Positions 10,422-20,353 of a stretch of 64,000 nucleotides of DNA are shown piece by piece (within the stretch, counting starts at the first letter, position 1; every line of letters begins with the position of its first letter). Below the pieces are notes generated by a model that saw nothing but the letters and a program-made list of their open reading frames with translations, was not told the origin of the DNA and did no database searches. Source of the stretch: Catenaria anguillulae PL171 (lineage: Eukaryota > Blastocladiomycota > Blastocladiomycetes > Blastocladiales > Catenariaceae); NCBI GenBank assembly GCA_002102555.1, contig MCFL01000020.1, positions 62,001 to 126,000 of the forward strand. The letters run 5' to 3'. Both the position numbers and the translations under genes were made by a program.

Positions 10422-12617
10422 TTACTCGACCATCCATTCAAGTTTGCCGCGACACAGGCCGGAGGCCTTCCACCATTGACGAGCGCTATAGTCTACGGAA
10501 GCACGGCCATCCTCAATCTTCTTTGGGCATGAAACCTCCATACCAGACTCTGATTTCCACCAGTCCAGGACATGCGGCTGGGCTGCAGAGCTGGCAGAAA
10601 GCAGCGCTGCATTCAAATCGCAGTTATCGAGCACCATGCTGCGGCCCTCTAAATCATTCTCTTTCAGATACTTGAGCATGGCCACGTTTCCTTGGCACGA
10701 CATAAACGCAGCGCTGTGCCAGGGAAGACAGTCTTGCTTTAGCATTAACCGGAGAATGTGCACATGGATCGGATTTGAGTATGGTCCGCGGTTGACGGCA
10801 ACCTGAAATACTTGAGGAATGTTTGCCCCCCACCACAGCAACGATTGCGCATGATTGTCCATGTCCCAACCAATCACATAGTTTACCTTATTGTGTGACG
10901 GAGAGGTGAATGCGTCAATAAAGTGCGCGATGGGGACCTTGGCAACATGCAAAAACCAGTCCAATGCGGCAAGATTCCCGCCAATGCTCGCTGCGTGGAT
11001 GCATTTGGCCAAATCAATCGGTACTTTTGCATCCCAGAACAGCTGCACGATCCGCAGACCCTTGTTTCGTGAACCAGTGCGCTCATCTTCCGAGTGCAAA
11101 GTTGGGTTTAATAGGGCGGCGTACGGAAATGAATGCAAATCAAGCTGGCTGCGGATATCGCCCGAGCGCAGCAGCCACCATTCAACAACATCGACTTGAA
11201 TCTGATGAAGTGAAACTCTTGGGTCATCTTCAGACAGGGAAAACACCCCTTCAGCTAGCTTCTGTTTCCACCAATCCAAGACATCCAAGGCCGATTTGTG
11301 GCTCTGAGACATACATCGGAACGCAATGCGCTTGAGTAAACTTGACGAATGAGACGTGTGAGCGAACAAGCAGTCAAGCACATGGCCATTGCAAGCAGAT
11401 TGAAAGCACTGCTCGATCTTTGTGGAATCTATGCCATACTCCGAAAACAACCAATCCAACACTTGAACATCACCCTTTTCCGAAGCGCGTGAGAATGCAT
11501 CGTGGGATTCATGGACATTGTCAAAGTCGCTGTCGCGCACGCTTGGCACACTTGCAGGCACATGCTCGTTGATCCATTTCATCGTCGCCAACCTCTTGCT
11601 TTCTTGAGTAGCGGCATTGGCTGCAAGCAACATCAATTGCTTGCGAGACCCAGCCAAATACTGTTTGCGCTGCAGCCATTCCAATGCTTCCACATTGCTT
11701 GAATCGCAAGCCGCGCGCGATGCCGGCCAATGCTCTTTCGGAAACGGGACCACCTTCAGGGTGTCAATCCAATTCATCAGATCACCTTGAATCGCAAACG
11801 GCAACACCATTTCATCCTCGCAAAGTGACTGCTCTTTCTGCTTGGAATACTGCTCAACAACGTCGGGGTGCTGCAAACACCATTCCAACACATGAGCGTG
11901 CTTTTCTTTGAATGTCACTGCAAGTACCTCCGCAAGATGGGATTGAGAGTTGTTTGGCAACCTTTGCACCCACCATTCCAAGACAGACAATTGGCCACTG
12001 CGTGCGGCTGCTCCAACAAATAGTACATGCTGGCAAGCAACCCAAAACTTGTCCGCTGAGTCAGCCAGGCGAGCCCAAATCCAGTCCATGACATGCAGAT
12101 GGCCACGCACCGTGGCGGCAAAAATGGCCATGCCCAAGTCCACCTCAAACCCAATCACGACATGCGGAAACTCACGCGCTTCCCACCAGTCCAAGACGTG
12201 CACATTGCCATCGTCGAATGCTCCAGCGATGCACTCGACGTCCCATTTGACGCACAGTCCAGACTCATCAAACCACCAATCCAATGCTTCTAAATTGCCT
12301 GCGCCGTACATGGGCTGTTTATAGTTGACGGGTCGCCCACCGGGCTGCTTGCTCCAAGCGAGCATGAATCTGAGCAGATGCACATCGTTAAGTTTGGTTG
12401 CGGTGTCCAGGTCGACGTGCGGGAGGTGCATGAGTGCGACTTTGGTCAGCAACGGGGCGGCCGAGCGAGGCAGCGCATTGAGCGGTTGCGCAATCAAGGT
12501 GGGATTCCATAACGACGTAACGGCCGCGAGATGAATGGTGCGAGCAAGGACGAGTTCGGCCAGATCAATCGGCATCGATGGCTGGTTGGCGTTCAAGCCG
12601 GAGGCATGGTCATTCAT
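10422..12617 (-). CDS. Trp-rich ankyrin-like repeat protein, array member 1
   Basis: Single-exon gene of 731 residues from ATG 12617; the frame is open to 12749 but the family start MNDHASGLNANQ is shared with the gene at 17671-19794. After a conserved N-terminal module (about residues 20-105: WNPTLIAQPLNALPRSAAP ... MHLPHVDLDTATKLND), the rest is a chain of roughly 33-residue units with signatures such as VLDWW, VLEWW, ALEWLQ and VAMLKYL. These look like divergent ankyrin repeats in which tryptophans occupy the inner helix. No signal peptide, TM segment or catalytic motif is seen. A protein-interaction scaffold is the likely role (inference). It is the downstream end of four same-strand copies. 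Confidence 0.85.
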   Translation of the reverse strand: MNDHASGLNANQPSMPIDLAELVLARTIHLAAVTSLWNPTLIAQPLNALPRSAAPLLTKVALMHLPHVDLDTATKLNDVHLLRFMLAWSKQPGGRPVNYKQPMYGAGNLEALDWWFDESGLCVKWDVECIAGAFDDGNVHVLDWWEAREFPHVVIGFEVDLGMAIFAATVRGHLHVMDWIWARLADSADKFWVACQHVLFVGAAARSGQLSVLEWWVQRLPNNSQSHLAEVLAVTFKEKHAHVLEWCLQHPDVVEQYSKQKEQSLCEDEMVLPFAIQGDLMNWIDTLKVVPFPKEHWPASRAACDSSNVEALEWLQRKQYLAGSRKQLMLLAANAATQESKRLATMKWINEHVPASVPSVRDSDFDNVHESHDAFSRASEKGDVQVLDWLFSEYGIDSTKIEQCFQSACNGHVLDCLFAHTSHSSSLLKRIAFRCMSQSHKSALDVLDWWKQKLAEGVFSLSEDDPRVSLHQIQVDVVEWWLLRSGDIRSQLDLHSFPYAALLNPTLHSEDERTGSRNKGLRIVQLFWDAKVPIDLAKCIHAASIGGNLAALDWFLHVAKVPIAHFIDAFTSPSHNKVNYVIGWDMDNHAQSLLWWGANIPQVFQVAVNRGPYSNPIHVHILRLMLKQDCLPWHSAAFMSCQGNVAMLKYLKENDLEGRSMVLDNCDLNAALLSASSAAQPHVLDWWKSESGMEVSCPKKIEDGRASVDYSARQWWKASGLCRGKLEWMVE

Positions 12618-12956
12618 GGCGGGCAGATTGCATAGGGCAGGTGCGTATGACGTTCGGCGACATTTCAATTGGTGCACTTCGCATTTACGACGTGCATTCT
12701 GTTCATCAAATATTGCAACGCGGCCAGGGCCGGCCGCCAGTTGAGTCACGGTTGCATGTTGTGTCTTCGAGGGGAGGTCGGTTTCGTGCGCTGCGCACAG
12801 GTACTTAGCATTCTATAGACTCGGAGCGGCAGGTGCAAAGCAAATAGCTGCGAACGAAGAGCAAGAATACTATTTAGATTGAAACAGCTTTGGGATTTGA
12901 CAAGAAACAAAACACGACATTCCAAATCATGGTTCATGATTTGTACCCGCTTTTCT
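12618..12956. other. Intergenic spacer within the ankyrin-like array
   Basis: Roughly 340 bases between two same-strand family members. It presumably holds the promoter of member 1 and the 3' end of member 2. The frame upstream of 12617 stays open for 132 bases without resembling other family members except the copy at 19795-19926, to which part of it is similar. Confidence 0.5.
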
Positions 12957-15053
12957 TTACCATTCCCATCCTTCTGGCATCTCAAACCCAGACTGCGACG
13001 TCCACCACTCAATCACATGTTCCTGCTGTCGCTGTTTTGCCCAAAGGAGCGCAAACTTCAATGCCGGACCTTTACGCAATGCGTCACAAACAGCGGGATC
13101 TTTGCAAAGGTACATGAACATGGCCACGTTCTCCTCTCCGACCAACAAGCGAGCGTCCAGCATGGGAAAGCGCGGAAACTTGAGCATGGACGTGAGAATG
13201 TGTGCCTTAATCGGATTGCTACCTGTTGCATGTTTCTTGGATAGCTGGGTCGTATGTGCGAGACTGTGAACCTGCGGGATGCTGCTCCGCCACCACAGCA
13301 GTACGTTTGCCGTGTACGAGAAGCTGGAGCGGCGGCGGTCAAACTTGGCTTGGACATCCACCGATCCCGTGAATGCGGAAACAAATTGCTCCATGGGCAC
13401 GCCGAGTACGTGAAGGAACCAGTCAAGTACAGCGACATTGCCCGCAATGCTGGCCGAATTGATGCAAGCAGCATAATCGAGCACAGCGCCGGAATCAAGC
13501 CATAGTTGGAGAATCAGTGTGCAGTGTGGGTTTTCGTGTGGTAAATAGAATGCAGGAGCAACAATGATGCGGGCGAATGCGTCTAGCGCGCCAAGGCGAG
13601 CCAACCACCATTTCCAAATGCTCAAGTCGTGGGATTCCCATTCAAGGCGCGTGGCGATTTCAGTGAGCCGTTTCTTTGAAGCTTTGGTGTGAGCAGCCAA
13701 CCATTCAAGCACATTGAGATGCTGGCCATTGGTGGCCTCGCCAAAAAAATGCTCCCAATCGCCATTGTCAAGTTGGTATCCATGTGAATGCAGCCAATCG
13801 AGCACCTTAACGTGCCCAAACGTACAAAGGTCCCTGTACACGCTGTCGCCCATCATGACTGCATACTGCTCTTCTTCGGGATCCAAATCCAAAGCCGCAT
13901 GGTCGTGAATCCATTGCAAGGTCTGCAGCATGCGACTCTCGATGGCAAAGCCATGTTCCGATTGCTGAGTTACCGAACAAAGTAAATGGAAGCGAGATCC
14001 GACCAGCCAACCCTTGTCTTGCAACCACTTGAGTGCATCCGTGTTGCCAATTGCACACGCTGTCTCTGTTGCAATCGCATACTCGCCCTTGGTCGGTACA
14101 ATGCCCAGCGAGTCAATCCAGTCAAGGGCGTTACCAACCACAGCCAGCGCCAATGCACTTTGTCCTGCACTGTACACCCGCTGAGTTGTGCGTCCGGCTT
14201 GATAGTGCTCCACGACTTGCCTATGGGACTTGCACCATTCCAACAGTGCAACACATCTCTTGGCAAGCGCATGCAAAAGCACAGGTGCCAAGGAGGGCAT
14301 TGGACCCAGGGACTCTGTACGGCACTTTTCCAACCACCATTCAGCCACTGTCACAGCAACATCATGCCTCGACTGTGCAACCGCCTCCATGATGGCCGAT
14401 TCCTCTTGACACGCTTGCTTGAACGCAGCCTGCGCATCCGGCAAATGCTTCCACAACCAATCTAACACATCCAACCGCCCAGCACGGGTCGCTGCAGAAA
14501 TGACGACCGTGACTTCCGGGACCTTTCCATTCTCCAAGCGCGAGTGATATCCGACAAACGATCGGCCTTTCCACCATTCCAGCACATTGAGTCGACCGAG
14601 CGTGCATGCCTCGAGCACCCCTCGCAAGTCTCGTTGAAAACACAGGCCAGATTGGTCGAGCCACCAGTCCAGCGCGGCCAACGCGCTTGCGCGCATGCCC
14701 AGCAACATTGGGTGCGAGTAATTCGCAGGTCGTCCACCGGGCTTTTTGCTCCATGCCAGCATAAACTTGAGCAGATCCACATTGTTGAGCTTTGTGGCCG
14801 TGTCAAGGTCGACGTGCGGCAGGTGCATGAGGGCGACCTTGGTCGGTAAGGGTGATGCGGACCGAGAAAGCGCATTGAGCGGTTGGCTGATTACGATTGG
14901 GTTCCACAGCGATGTGACAGCGGCGTGTTGAACGGCCATCGCGAGCGCAAGGTCTGCAAGTTCGAGCGTGAGGACTGGGTCTGCGGTTACCTGCTGCAGC
15001 TGTGTGTGCGGGTTGGAATTGGTTGCATTCATATTGCATTGAGTTTCGGGCAT
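12957..15053 (-). CDS. Trp-rich ankyrin-like repeat protein, array member 2
   Basis: Single-exon gene of 698 residues. It has the family layout: an N-terminal module (VLTLELADLALAMAVQHAAV ... WNPIVISQPLNALSRSASPL) followed by serial units with VLEWWKGR, VLDWLWKH, VLDWLHSHGYQL, VLEWLAAHT and AVLDWFLHVLGVP. It ends in GFEMPEGWEW. Its N-terminal module is closer to member 3 (both have LTLELAD, ISQPLN and PLPTKV) than to members 1 and 4 (IAQPLN, PLLTKV). A second in-frame ATG lies seven codons downstream. No membrane segment or enzymatic motif is seen. Ankyrin-like interaction function is inferred from the repeat pattern. Confidence 0.85.
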   Translation of the reverse strand: MPETQCNMNATNSNPHTQLQQVTADPVLTLELADLALAMAVQHAAVTSLWNPIVISQPLNALSRSASPLPTKVALMHLPHVDLDTATKLNNVDLLKFMLAWSKKPGGRPANYSHPMLLGMRASALAALDWWLDQSGLCFQRDLRGVLEACTLGRLNVLEWWKGRSFVGYHSRLENGKVPEVTVVISAATRAGRLDVLDWLWKHLPDAQAAFKQACQEESAIMEAVAQSRHDVAVTVAEWWLEKCRTESLGPMPSLAPVLLHALAKRCVALLEWCKSHRQVVEHYQAGRTTQRVYSAGQSALALAVVGNALDWIDSLGIVPTKGEYAIATETACAIGNTDALKWLQDKGWLVGSRFHLLCSVTQQSEHGFAIESRMLQTLQWIHDHAALDLDPEEEQYAVMMGDSVYRDLCTFGHVKVLDWLHSHGYQLDNGDWEHFFGEATNGQHLNVLEWLAAHTKASKKRLTEIATRLEWESHDLSIWKWWLARLGALDAFARIIVAPAFYLPHENPHCTLILQLWLDSGAVLDYAACINSASIAGNVAVLDWFLHVLGVPMEQFVSAFTGSVDVQAKFDRRRSSFSYTANVLLWWRSSIPQVHSLAHTTQLSKKHATGSNPIKAHILTSMLKFPRFPMLDARLLVGEENVAMFMYLCKDPAVCDALRKGPALKFALLWAKQRQQEHVIEWWTSQSGFEMPEGWEW

Positions 15054-15314
15054 TCATTGGTGTTTGCTTTGTCCGCCATTCAGAGAGAGAATACGAGAGC
15101 TAGCGAAAAAAGCGGCGCGGCAGCAGGAAGGTCACCACTGGCAAGCAGCCGAAGTGGAGGATCTGACCTCGTCGTACTACCTCCTCGTCGCCATGATTAC
15201 ACGAAGAAATACCTAGCTCAATCGGTTGGTGATCCGTTGATAAGTATTGTCTAGTTTGATGAGGGCGTGTATTCAAAAACGAACGAGGATTCATCCTCGT
15301 CCAATCACTTTTAC

Positions 15315-17450
15315 CTACCAATCCTCCTCCTGTCCTTCACTACTAACATAGTCGACAATCGTATCACACAATCCCGTCTCGAGCCACCACCTCTTGATGC
15401 CAGGAGTAATCCTCACCTCTCCCTCCATGATGGCCCTTGGACACTGCACGATTTGCAATCCAGATCGCATCTTCCACCAATCCAGAACGTGGTATAGCTC
15501 GTTGCTCGATGCAACAATGAGAACTGACTCCAAGTCCACATTGTGCACGCATGGCATCGTGTTGCCGTCACACAAGAACTGGAGCATGGGCACACAGTCA
15601 CATTCTGACAAGGTCTCAATTTCATAGATGGGAGCGTGAGGCATTTTTAGCATGATACGTGCAAGGTGAGTCGGGATTGGGTCTTCAAGTGGCTCCCACT
15701 GAATTGGCTCCGAGTCTTGATTGAAAAGCGATAGCCCAAGTTGGGCAGCGTTGGCCCAGAACCAAAGCAACAATTTCGGGCAAGAACCACAAGAGCGTGC
15801 AAAAAACGCCGCACGAAAGGATTCTTGAGAAACATGAGCCGTGTGCAGAAACCATTCCAGGGCCTCAAGATGGCCAGAAGCAATTGCGGCTTTGATGCTC
15901 GATGCTCCAAAGCAGACCGACTTGACATGATCCAACCAGAGTTGCAGAATAGCAAGACAATCTCGATTATCCTCCTGGCCGTAAAAGATGAACGAGTCAA
16001 AGCACTCAGCAAACTTGTCCAACGGCCCACAGTGTTCCAACCACCAGTTCCAAGTCGCCAAGTCACAATCGACCAGGGAAACGATACCCGAGGCCATGCC
16101 TCGTAGTTGATCGGAAGAAATGGCGCTTTGCATGAGTAACCAATCAAGGACATTAACATGACAATTCCTGGTGGCAGCATGGAAACATTCCGCCAAGCCA
16201 TCCTGGCCAATCTTGTTCCCGTGCAAAACGAGCCAGTCCAAGACGTGCACTTTGCCAACCCCACAAGCACCAAACATTGGCTCCCAAACGGTCTCATGAG
16301 TTTCTTCGTGCGCGGGAATCGTTGCATCCACATGCTTGTGAATCCATTCCAACGTGTCAATGGTCTTGGTAGCTGGTTGCAATGAACTAGCAGCAATGCT
16401 CGTCAACTGATACCTCGATCCAACCAAGTACCCCTTCTGTTGCAACCATTCCAATGCCTGGGTGTCTCTCTGGCACGCCATCCTGGACGCCGACCAATAC
16501 TCGTTCGGAAGCACGAGGAGGCTGAGCTCATCAATCCAACCACGCAACCCATTCATGACCGCTGTAGTCAACGGACTTGCACCAACCATATTCCAAGGAA
16601 AGATGCGCTGCTGCTTGATCACGTTGGGATGCAACTTGCACCATTCCAGCACGTGCTCATGACCGTGATAAAGGGCTGCGGCAACAATTGGTGCGAGCGA
16701 TGGAGTCTTGCTCAATTTCGATTTGGCCTTGGCGATCCACCATTCCAGAACAGCGATACAACCGCTTTTTGCCGCCATCTTCATGATCGGTGTCCCATAG
16801 TATTGATACGACACGTCATGAACCGCCTCAACGAATCGATCTTGGGCATTTGGGAGGTGTGACCACAGCCAATCCAGAACATGCACATGTCCACCTTCTG
16901 TGGCCGCGAAGATGACGTCCGCTACAAATTCCATGTCAGATAAATGCGGAAATCCACGTTCCGCCCACCATTCGAGAACATCGATACGCCCATTGATGCA
17001 CGCCGCCTTGATTGCGGCGACATTCCACTTGAAGCACAGCCCAGACTCATCAATCCACCAGTCGAGGGCACGCACATGTCCCGCGAGCATGGCAAGCGTG
17101 ATTGGGTCGCTGTAATTGACAGGCCGGCCGCCTGGCCGCGTGCTCCACGCAAGCATCAATCGAAGCAGCGAGACGTCATTGAGTTTGGTTGCAAAGTCCA
17201 AATCGACGTGTGGGAGGTGCATGAGTGCAACCTTGGTCGGCAAGGGCACAGTCGAGCGAGGCAGAACATTGAGCGGTTGAGAGATTGCCACGGGATTCCA
17301 CAGCGAGGCGACGGCAGCGCGCTGAACGGCAATGGCGAGCGTGCAGTCAGCGAGCTCGAGTGTCAGGTATGGGTCGGCAGGCGAGTGCATGATGGTCGAG
17401 GGCGACGGGCGGGTACGGTCCATTTCATACATTGTGCTTCCTAGTTGCAT
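15315..17450 (-). CDS. Trp-rich ankyrin-like repeat protein, array member 3
   Basis: Single-exon gene of about 711 residues from the ATG at 17450 (MQLGSTMYEMDRT). The frame is open to an ATG at 17654, but the extra part is basic and unlike any relative. After the N-terminal module (ISQPLNVLPRSTVPLPTKV) the repeats read IDVLEWWAERGFPHL, VHVLDWLWSHLPNAQ, IAVLEWWIAKA, HVLEWCKLHP and VNVLDWLLMQSA. The C-terminus is acidic (DTIVDYVSSEGQEEDW). The body is strikingly similar to member 4 while the N-termini differ in type. It is tandem with 220 bases to member 4. Function is unknown beyond likely protein binding. Confidence 0.85.
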   Translation of the reverse strand: MQLGSTMYEMDRTRPSPSTIMHSPADPYLTLELADCTLAIAVQRAAVASLWNPVAISQPLNVLPRSTVPLPTKVALMHLPHVDLDFATKLNDVSLLRLMLAWSTRPGGRPVNYSDPITLAMLAGHVRALDWWIDESGLCFKWNVAAIKAACINGRIDVLEWWAERGFPHLSDMEFVADVIFAATEGGHVHVLDWLWSHLPNAQDRFVEAVHDVSYQYYGTPIMKMAAKSGCIAVLEWWIAKAKSKLSKTPSLAPIVAAALYHGHEHVLEWCKLHPNVIKQQRIFPWNMVGASPLTTAVMNGLRGWIDELSLLVLPNEYWSASRMACQRDTQALEWLQQKGYLVGSRYQLTSIAASSLQPATKTIDTLEWIHKHVDATIPAHEETHETVWEPMFGACGVGKVHVLDWLVLHGNKIGQDGLAECFHAATRNCHVNVLDWLLMQSAISSDQLRGMASGIVSLVDCDLATWNWWLEHCGPLDKFAECFDSFIFYGQEDNRDCLAILQLWLDHVKSVCFGASSIKAAIASGHLEALEWFLHTAHVSQESFRAAFFARSCGSCPKLLLWFWANAAQLGLSLFNQDSEPIQWEPLEDPIPTHLARIMLKMPHAPIYEIETLSECDCVPMLQFLCDGNTMPCVHNVDLESVLIVASSNELYHVLDWWKMRSGLQIVQCPRAIMEGEVRITPGIKRWWLETGLCDTIVDYVSSEGQEEDW

Positions 17451-17670
17451 TGAACCCTGTATGGAAACAGGTCGAGGGAGAGAGTCGTAATGTTTCCATC
17501 GGCGGCATGGCCTCGCAGGTGACGTCGAGCAGATCGGCGACCCCATCCGAGCTGCTTTCTTGGATGAAATGCGATGTGCTCGAGCTCGCGATGGAGGGGT
17601 TTGAATGTATTTACACAGGTGCTGTGGAAAAGGCGGGCTATACTGGAGTTGCATACATTGTCAGATTCAC

Positions 17671-19794
17671 TCAAGAATCGTCCTCGTCACTTTGCTCCTC
17701 CTCCTCGTCATCTTCGCTCCCAGATTCCCTCCCAACGTAATCCACAATCGTGTCACACAACCCTGACTCGAGCCACCACCTCTTGACTGGCGCAGTCATC
17801 CTGATTTTCCCCTCTCTGACTGCCCTGGGACACTCAACAATGTGCGCCCCGGCTTGCGTCCTCCACCAATCAAGAACATGGACCTGCTTGCTTCTGGATG
17901 CTGCAACAAGCACCGACTGCGGCAAGCCCGAGTGTAGCACTTTTTGCAGCCTGTTGTTGTCGTGCAAGTACTTGAGCATAGGCACTCTGCCCGAAATTGA
18001 CAAGGTCTCGAGATCGCAGATGGGAAACGACATTTTGAGCATGGTGCGCATGAGGTGACCGGGTATCGGCTTGGATAGCGGTTCCCACTGCAAACGGCCA
18101 CGCTTGAGAGCACCCAATCGGTGTGCATTGGCCCACCACCAAAGCAGTAGGTGCGGGTAATGCTCGCATGAGCAAGCGTGAAATGCCTGCTGAAACGACT
18201 TTTCGGACACTTGACCATGATGCAAGAACCAGTCAAGGGCCTCAACATGCCCAGAAGAAACAGCAGCCTTGATACACGAGTATCCAAATTGATACGATTC
18301 AAAGTGCTCCAACCACAGGTTTAGAATGGCAATGCAATCACGGCCATCCATTTTGCTGTAAAAGACACACCAGTTGAAGCAGCCAGCAAACTTTTCCGAC
18401 AGCCCACAGTGTGTCAACCACCAATTCCAGGTCGCAACGTCGTGGTAATACTGGAGTGAAATCTTGACTGATGCAATGGCTCGAAGCTCGTCAGCAGGAA
18501 TTGCGCTATGAATCAGCAACCAATCAAGCACACTTACATGGGAAAACCTTGTGGCCGTCTCAAAACAGGCCGCCAAGCGATTTGGGTCAATCTTGTACCC
18601 ATGCGAATCCAACCAATCCAAGACTTGAACTGCGCCACCAGAGCAAGCTCTGTGCACAGGATCTGAAAACTCCTCATGAAGCAGGACGGATTGCGACGTA
18701 CTCGGGTCAACATGCACGAGAATCCATTCCAGCGTGTCTATGATTGTGCTGGCAGGTAGTGAGGAAGCAGCTGCATAACATGTCAATTGAACCGGGGTTC
18801 CAACCAGATATCCTTTGCGCTGAAGCCATTGCAACGCTTGAATATCGCCTTGAGCGCACGCGGTACTTGACCCACCCCAATACTCGTTTGCCGAAACGCA
18901 TAGGTCCAACTCATCAATCCAAACAAGCAACCCATTCTTGATTGCCAGAGTCAATGGGCTCCCTGCGCCGACCGCAATCCAAGGCTGCTGACGCTGCTGC
19001 TCGAGCACCTCGGGTTGCGACTTGCACCATTCCAGCACGTGTACATGACCGTGATTTAGGGCCACAGCAACGATCGCGGCGAGCGATGGAGCCTTGCTCA
19101 ATTTCGATTTGCTCATAGTCATCCACCATTCGAGAACAGCGATACAACCGCTTTTTGCCGCCAACTGCATGATTGGTGTTTCGTTGTAATCAGACGACAG
19201 ACCGTTGACCACCTCCTCAAATCGTACCTGAGCGTTTGGGAATTGCGACCACAGCCAATCCAGAACGTGCACATGACCGCCTTCAGTTGCCACAAAGATA
19301 ATGTCCGCCACAGATTCCATGTCGGATAAATGCGGGAATCCACGTTCCGCCCACCATTCGAGAACATCGATACGGCCATTGATGCACGCCGCCTTGATTG
19401 CAGCGACATGCCACGCAAAACACAGCTCAGACTCATCCATCCACCAGTTGAGGGCAGCAAGGGATCCTGAGCGCATGCCCACAGTCATGGGACTCTTGTA
19501 ATTGACGGGTCGCCCACCGGGCTGCTTGCTCCAAGCGAGCATGAACCTGAGTAGATCCACATCATTGAGCTTGGTAGCGGCATCGAGGTCGACGTGCGGG
19601 AGGTGCATGAGTGCGACTTTGGTCAGCAAAGGGGCGGCCGAGCGAGGCAGCGCATTGAGCGGTTGCGCAATCGAGGTGGGATTCCATAACGACGTAACGG
19701 CAGCGAGATGAATGGTGCGAGCGAGGACGAGTTCGGCCAGATCAATCGGCATCGATGACTGGTTGGCGTTCAAGCTGGAGGCATGGTCATTCAT
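17671..19794 (-). CDS. Trp-rich ankyrin-like repeat protein, array member 4 (mosaic)
   Basis: Single-exon gene of about 707 residues from ATG 19794 (MNDHASSLNANQSSMPIDLA). The N-terminal module is nearly identical to that of member 1, but from about residue 115 the repeats follow member 3 almost unit by unit (INGRIDVLEWWAERGFPHL, GHVHVLDWLW, SGCIAVLEWWM). The copy therefore looks recombinant. The tail is strongly acidic (ESGSEDDEEEEQSDEDDS). It is divergently oriented to the plus-strand copy starting at 19994, about 200 bases away. The role is unknown; scaffold or recognition function is inference. Confidence 0.85.
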   Translation of the reverse strand: MNDHASSLNANQSSMPIDLAELVLARTIHLAAVTSLWNPTSIAQPLNALPRSAAPLLTKVALMHLPHVDLDAATKLNDVDLLRFMLAWSKQPGGRPVNYKSPMTVGMRSGSLAALNWWMDESELCFAWHVAAIKAACINGRIDVLEWWAERGFPHLSDMESVADIIFVATEGGHVHVLDWLWSQFPNAQVRFEEVVNGLSSDYNETPIMQLAAKSGCIAVLEWWMTMSKSKLSKAPSLAAIVAVALNHGHVHVLEWCKSQPEVLEQQRQQPWIAVGAGSPLTLAIKNGLLVWIDELDLCVSANEYWGGSSTACAQGDIQALQWLQRKGYLVGTPVQLTCYAAASSLPASTIIDTLEWILVHVDPSTSQSVLLHEEFSDPVHRACSGGAVQVLDWLDSHGYKIDPNRLAACFETATRFSHVSVLDWLLIHSAIPADELRAIASVKISLQYYHDVATWNWWLTHCGLSEKFAGCFNWCVFYSKMDGRDCIAILNLWLEHFESYQFGYSCIKAAVSSGHVEALDWFLHHGQVSEKSFQQAFHACSCEHYPHLLLWWWANAHRLGALKRGRLQWEPLSKPIPGHLMRTMLKMSFPICDLETLSISGRVPMLKYLHDNNRLQKVLHSGLPQSVLVAASRSKQVHVLDWWRTQAGAHIVECPRAVREGKIRMTAPVKRWWLESGLCDTIVDYVGRESGSEDDEEEEQSDEDDS

Positions 19795-20353
19795 GGCGGG
19801 CAATTGCATAGAGTATCGTGGTGTGCTTGTGCGTCTCGGACGTGGGCCTTGGGCCATGATGCGGGCCGGCGCGGACAACTCGAGAGTGTTGGCAGCCAAC
19901 AGTTGCCCATCACATGCCATCATCATCGATCACCGCAGATGGACGAACGGTTGCTGCCCTGAGGCCCGCTGCTGCTGCGCTGCTGCCGTTGCAATGAATC
20001 GCCCTTGCCTTATGCAGCGCAACAAGAAGAACCTCGCCATGCAATTGTTTCCTGACGCTCTCGACACTGTGCCCGAGCGCCTACCAATCCTGTCGACCGA
20101 CGTGGCCGAACCCATCTTGGCCCTGGCCATCCGCCACGCCGCCATTTTGTCGATGTGGAATCCTGCCTCGATTGCGCAACCGCTCAATGCGCTGCCTCGC
20201 TCGGCCGCCCCGTTGCTGACCAAGGTCGCACTCATGCACCTCCCGCACGTCGACCTCGATGCCGCTACCAAGCTCAATGATGTGGATCTACTCAGGTTCA
20301 TGCTCGCTTGGAGCAAGCAGCCCGGCGGGCGGCCTGTCAATTACAAGAGTCCC
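19487..20353. repeat. Inverted repeat formed by divergent paralogues
   Basis: The 5' coding parts of the minus-strand gene (about 19487-19690) and the plus-strand gene (about 20150-20353) are near-identical in opposite orientation. They encode the shared PVNYKSPM, LLRFMLAW and LPHVDLDAATKLND segments. The arms are about 200 bases and enclose about 460 bases with both starts. This is a consequence of inverted duplication or recent gene conversion and could form a large hairpin. Confidence 0.75.
19795..19993. promoter_or_regulatory. Shared divergent promoter of two ankyrin-like genes
   Basis: Some 199 bases separate the two divergent start codons, so both promoters must lie here or overlap the 5' coding ends. 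No specific TATA box or factor site was identified. The assignment rests on layout alone. Confidence 0.4.

Noticed and set aside
15647-16396. Long minus-strand open frame of 249 codons inside array member 3
   Set aside because: It overlaps the 15315-17450 gene in another frame on the same strand, has no family motif and reflects the low stop frequency of the repeat sequence.
19712-19993. Open extension upstream of the ATG at 19994
   Set aside because: It is antisense to the 5' end of the divergent gene (19794) and encodes nothing like the family N-terminus.
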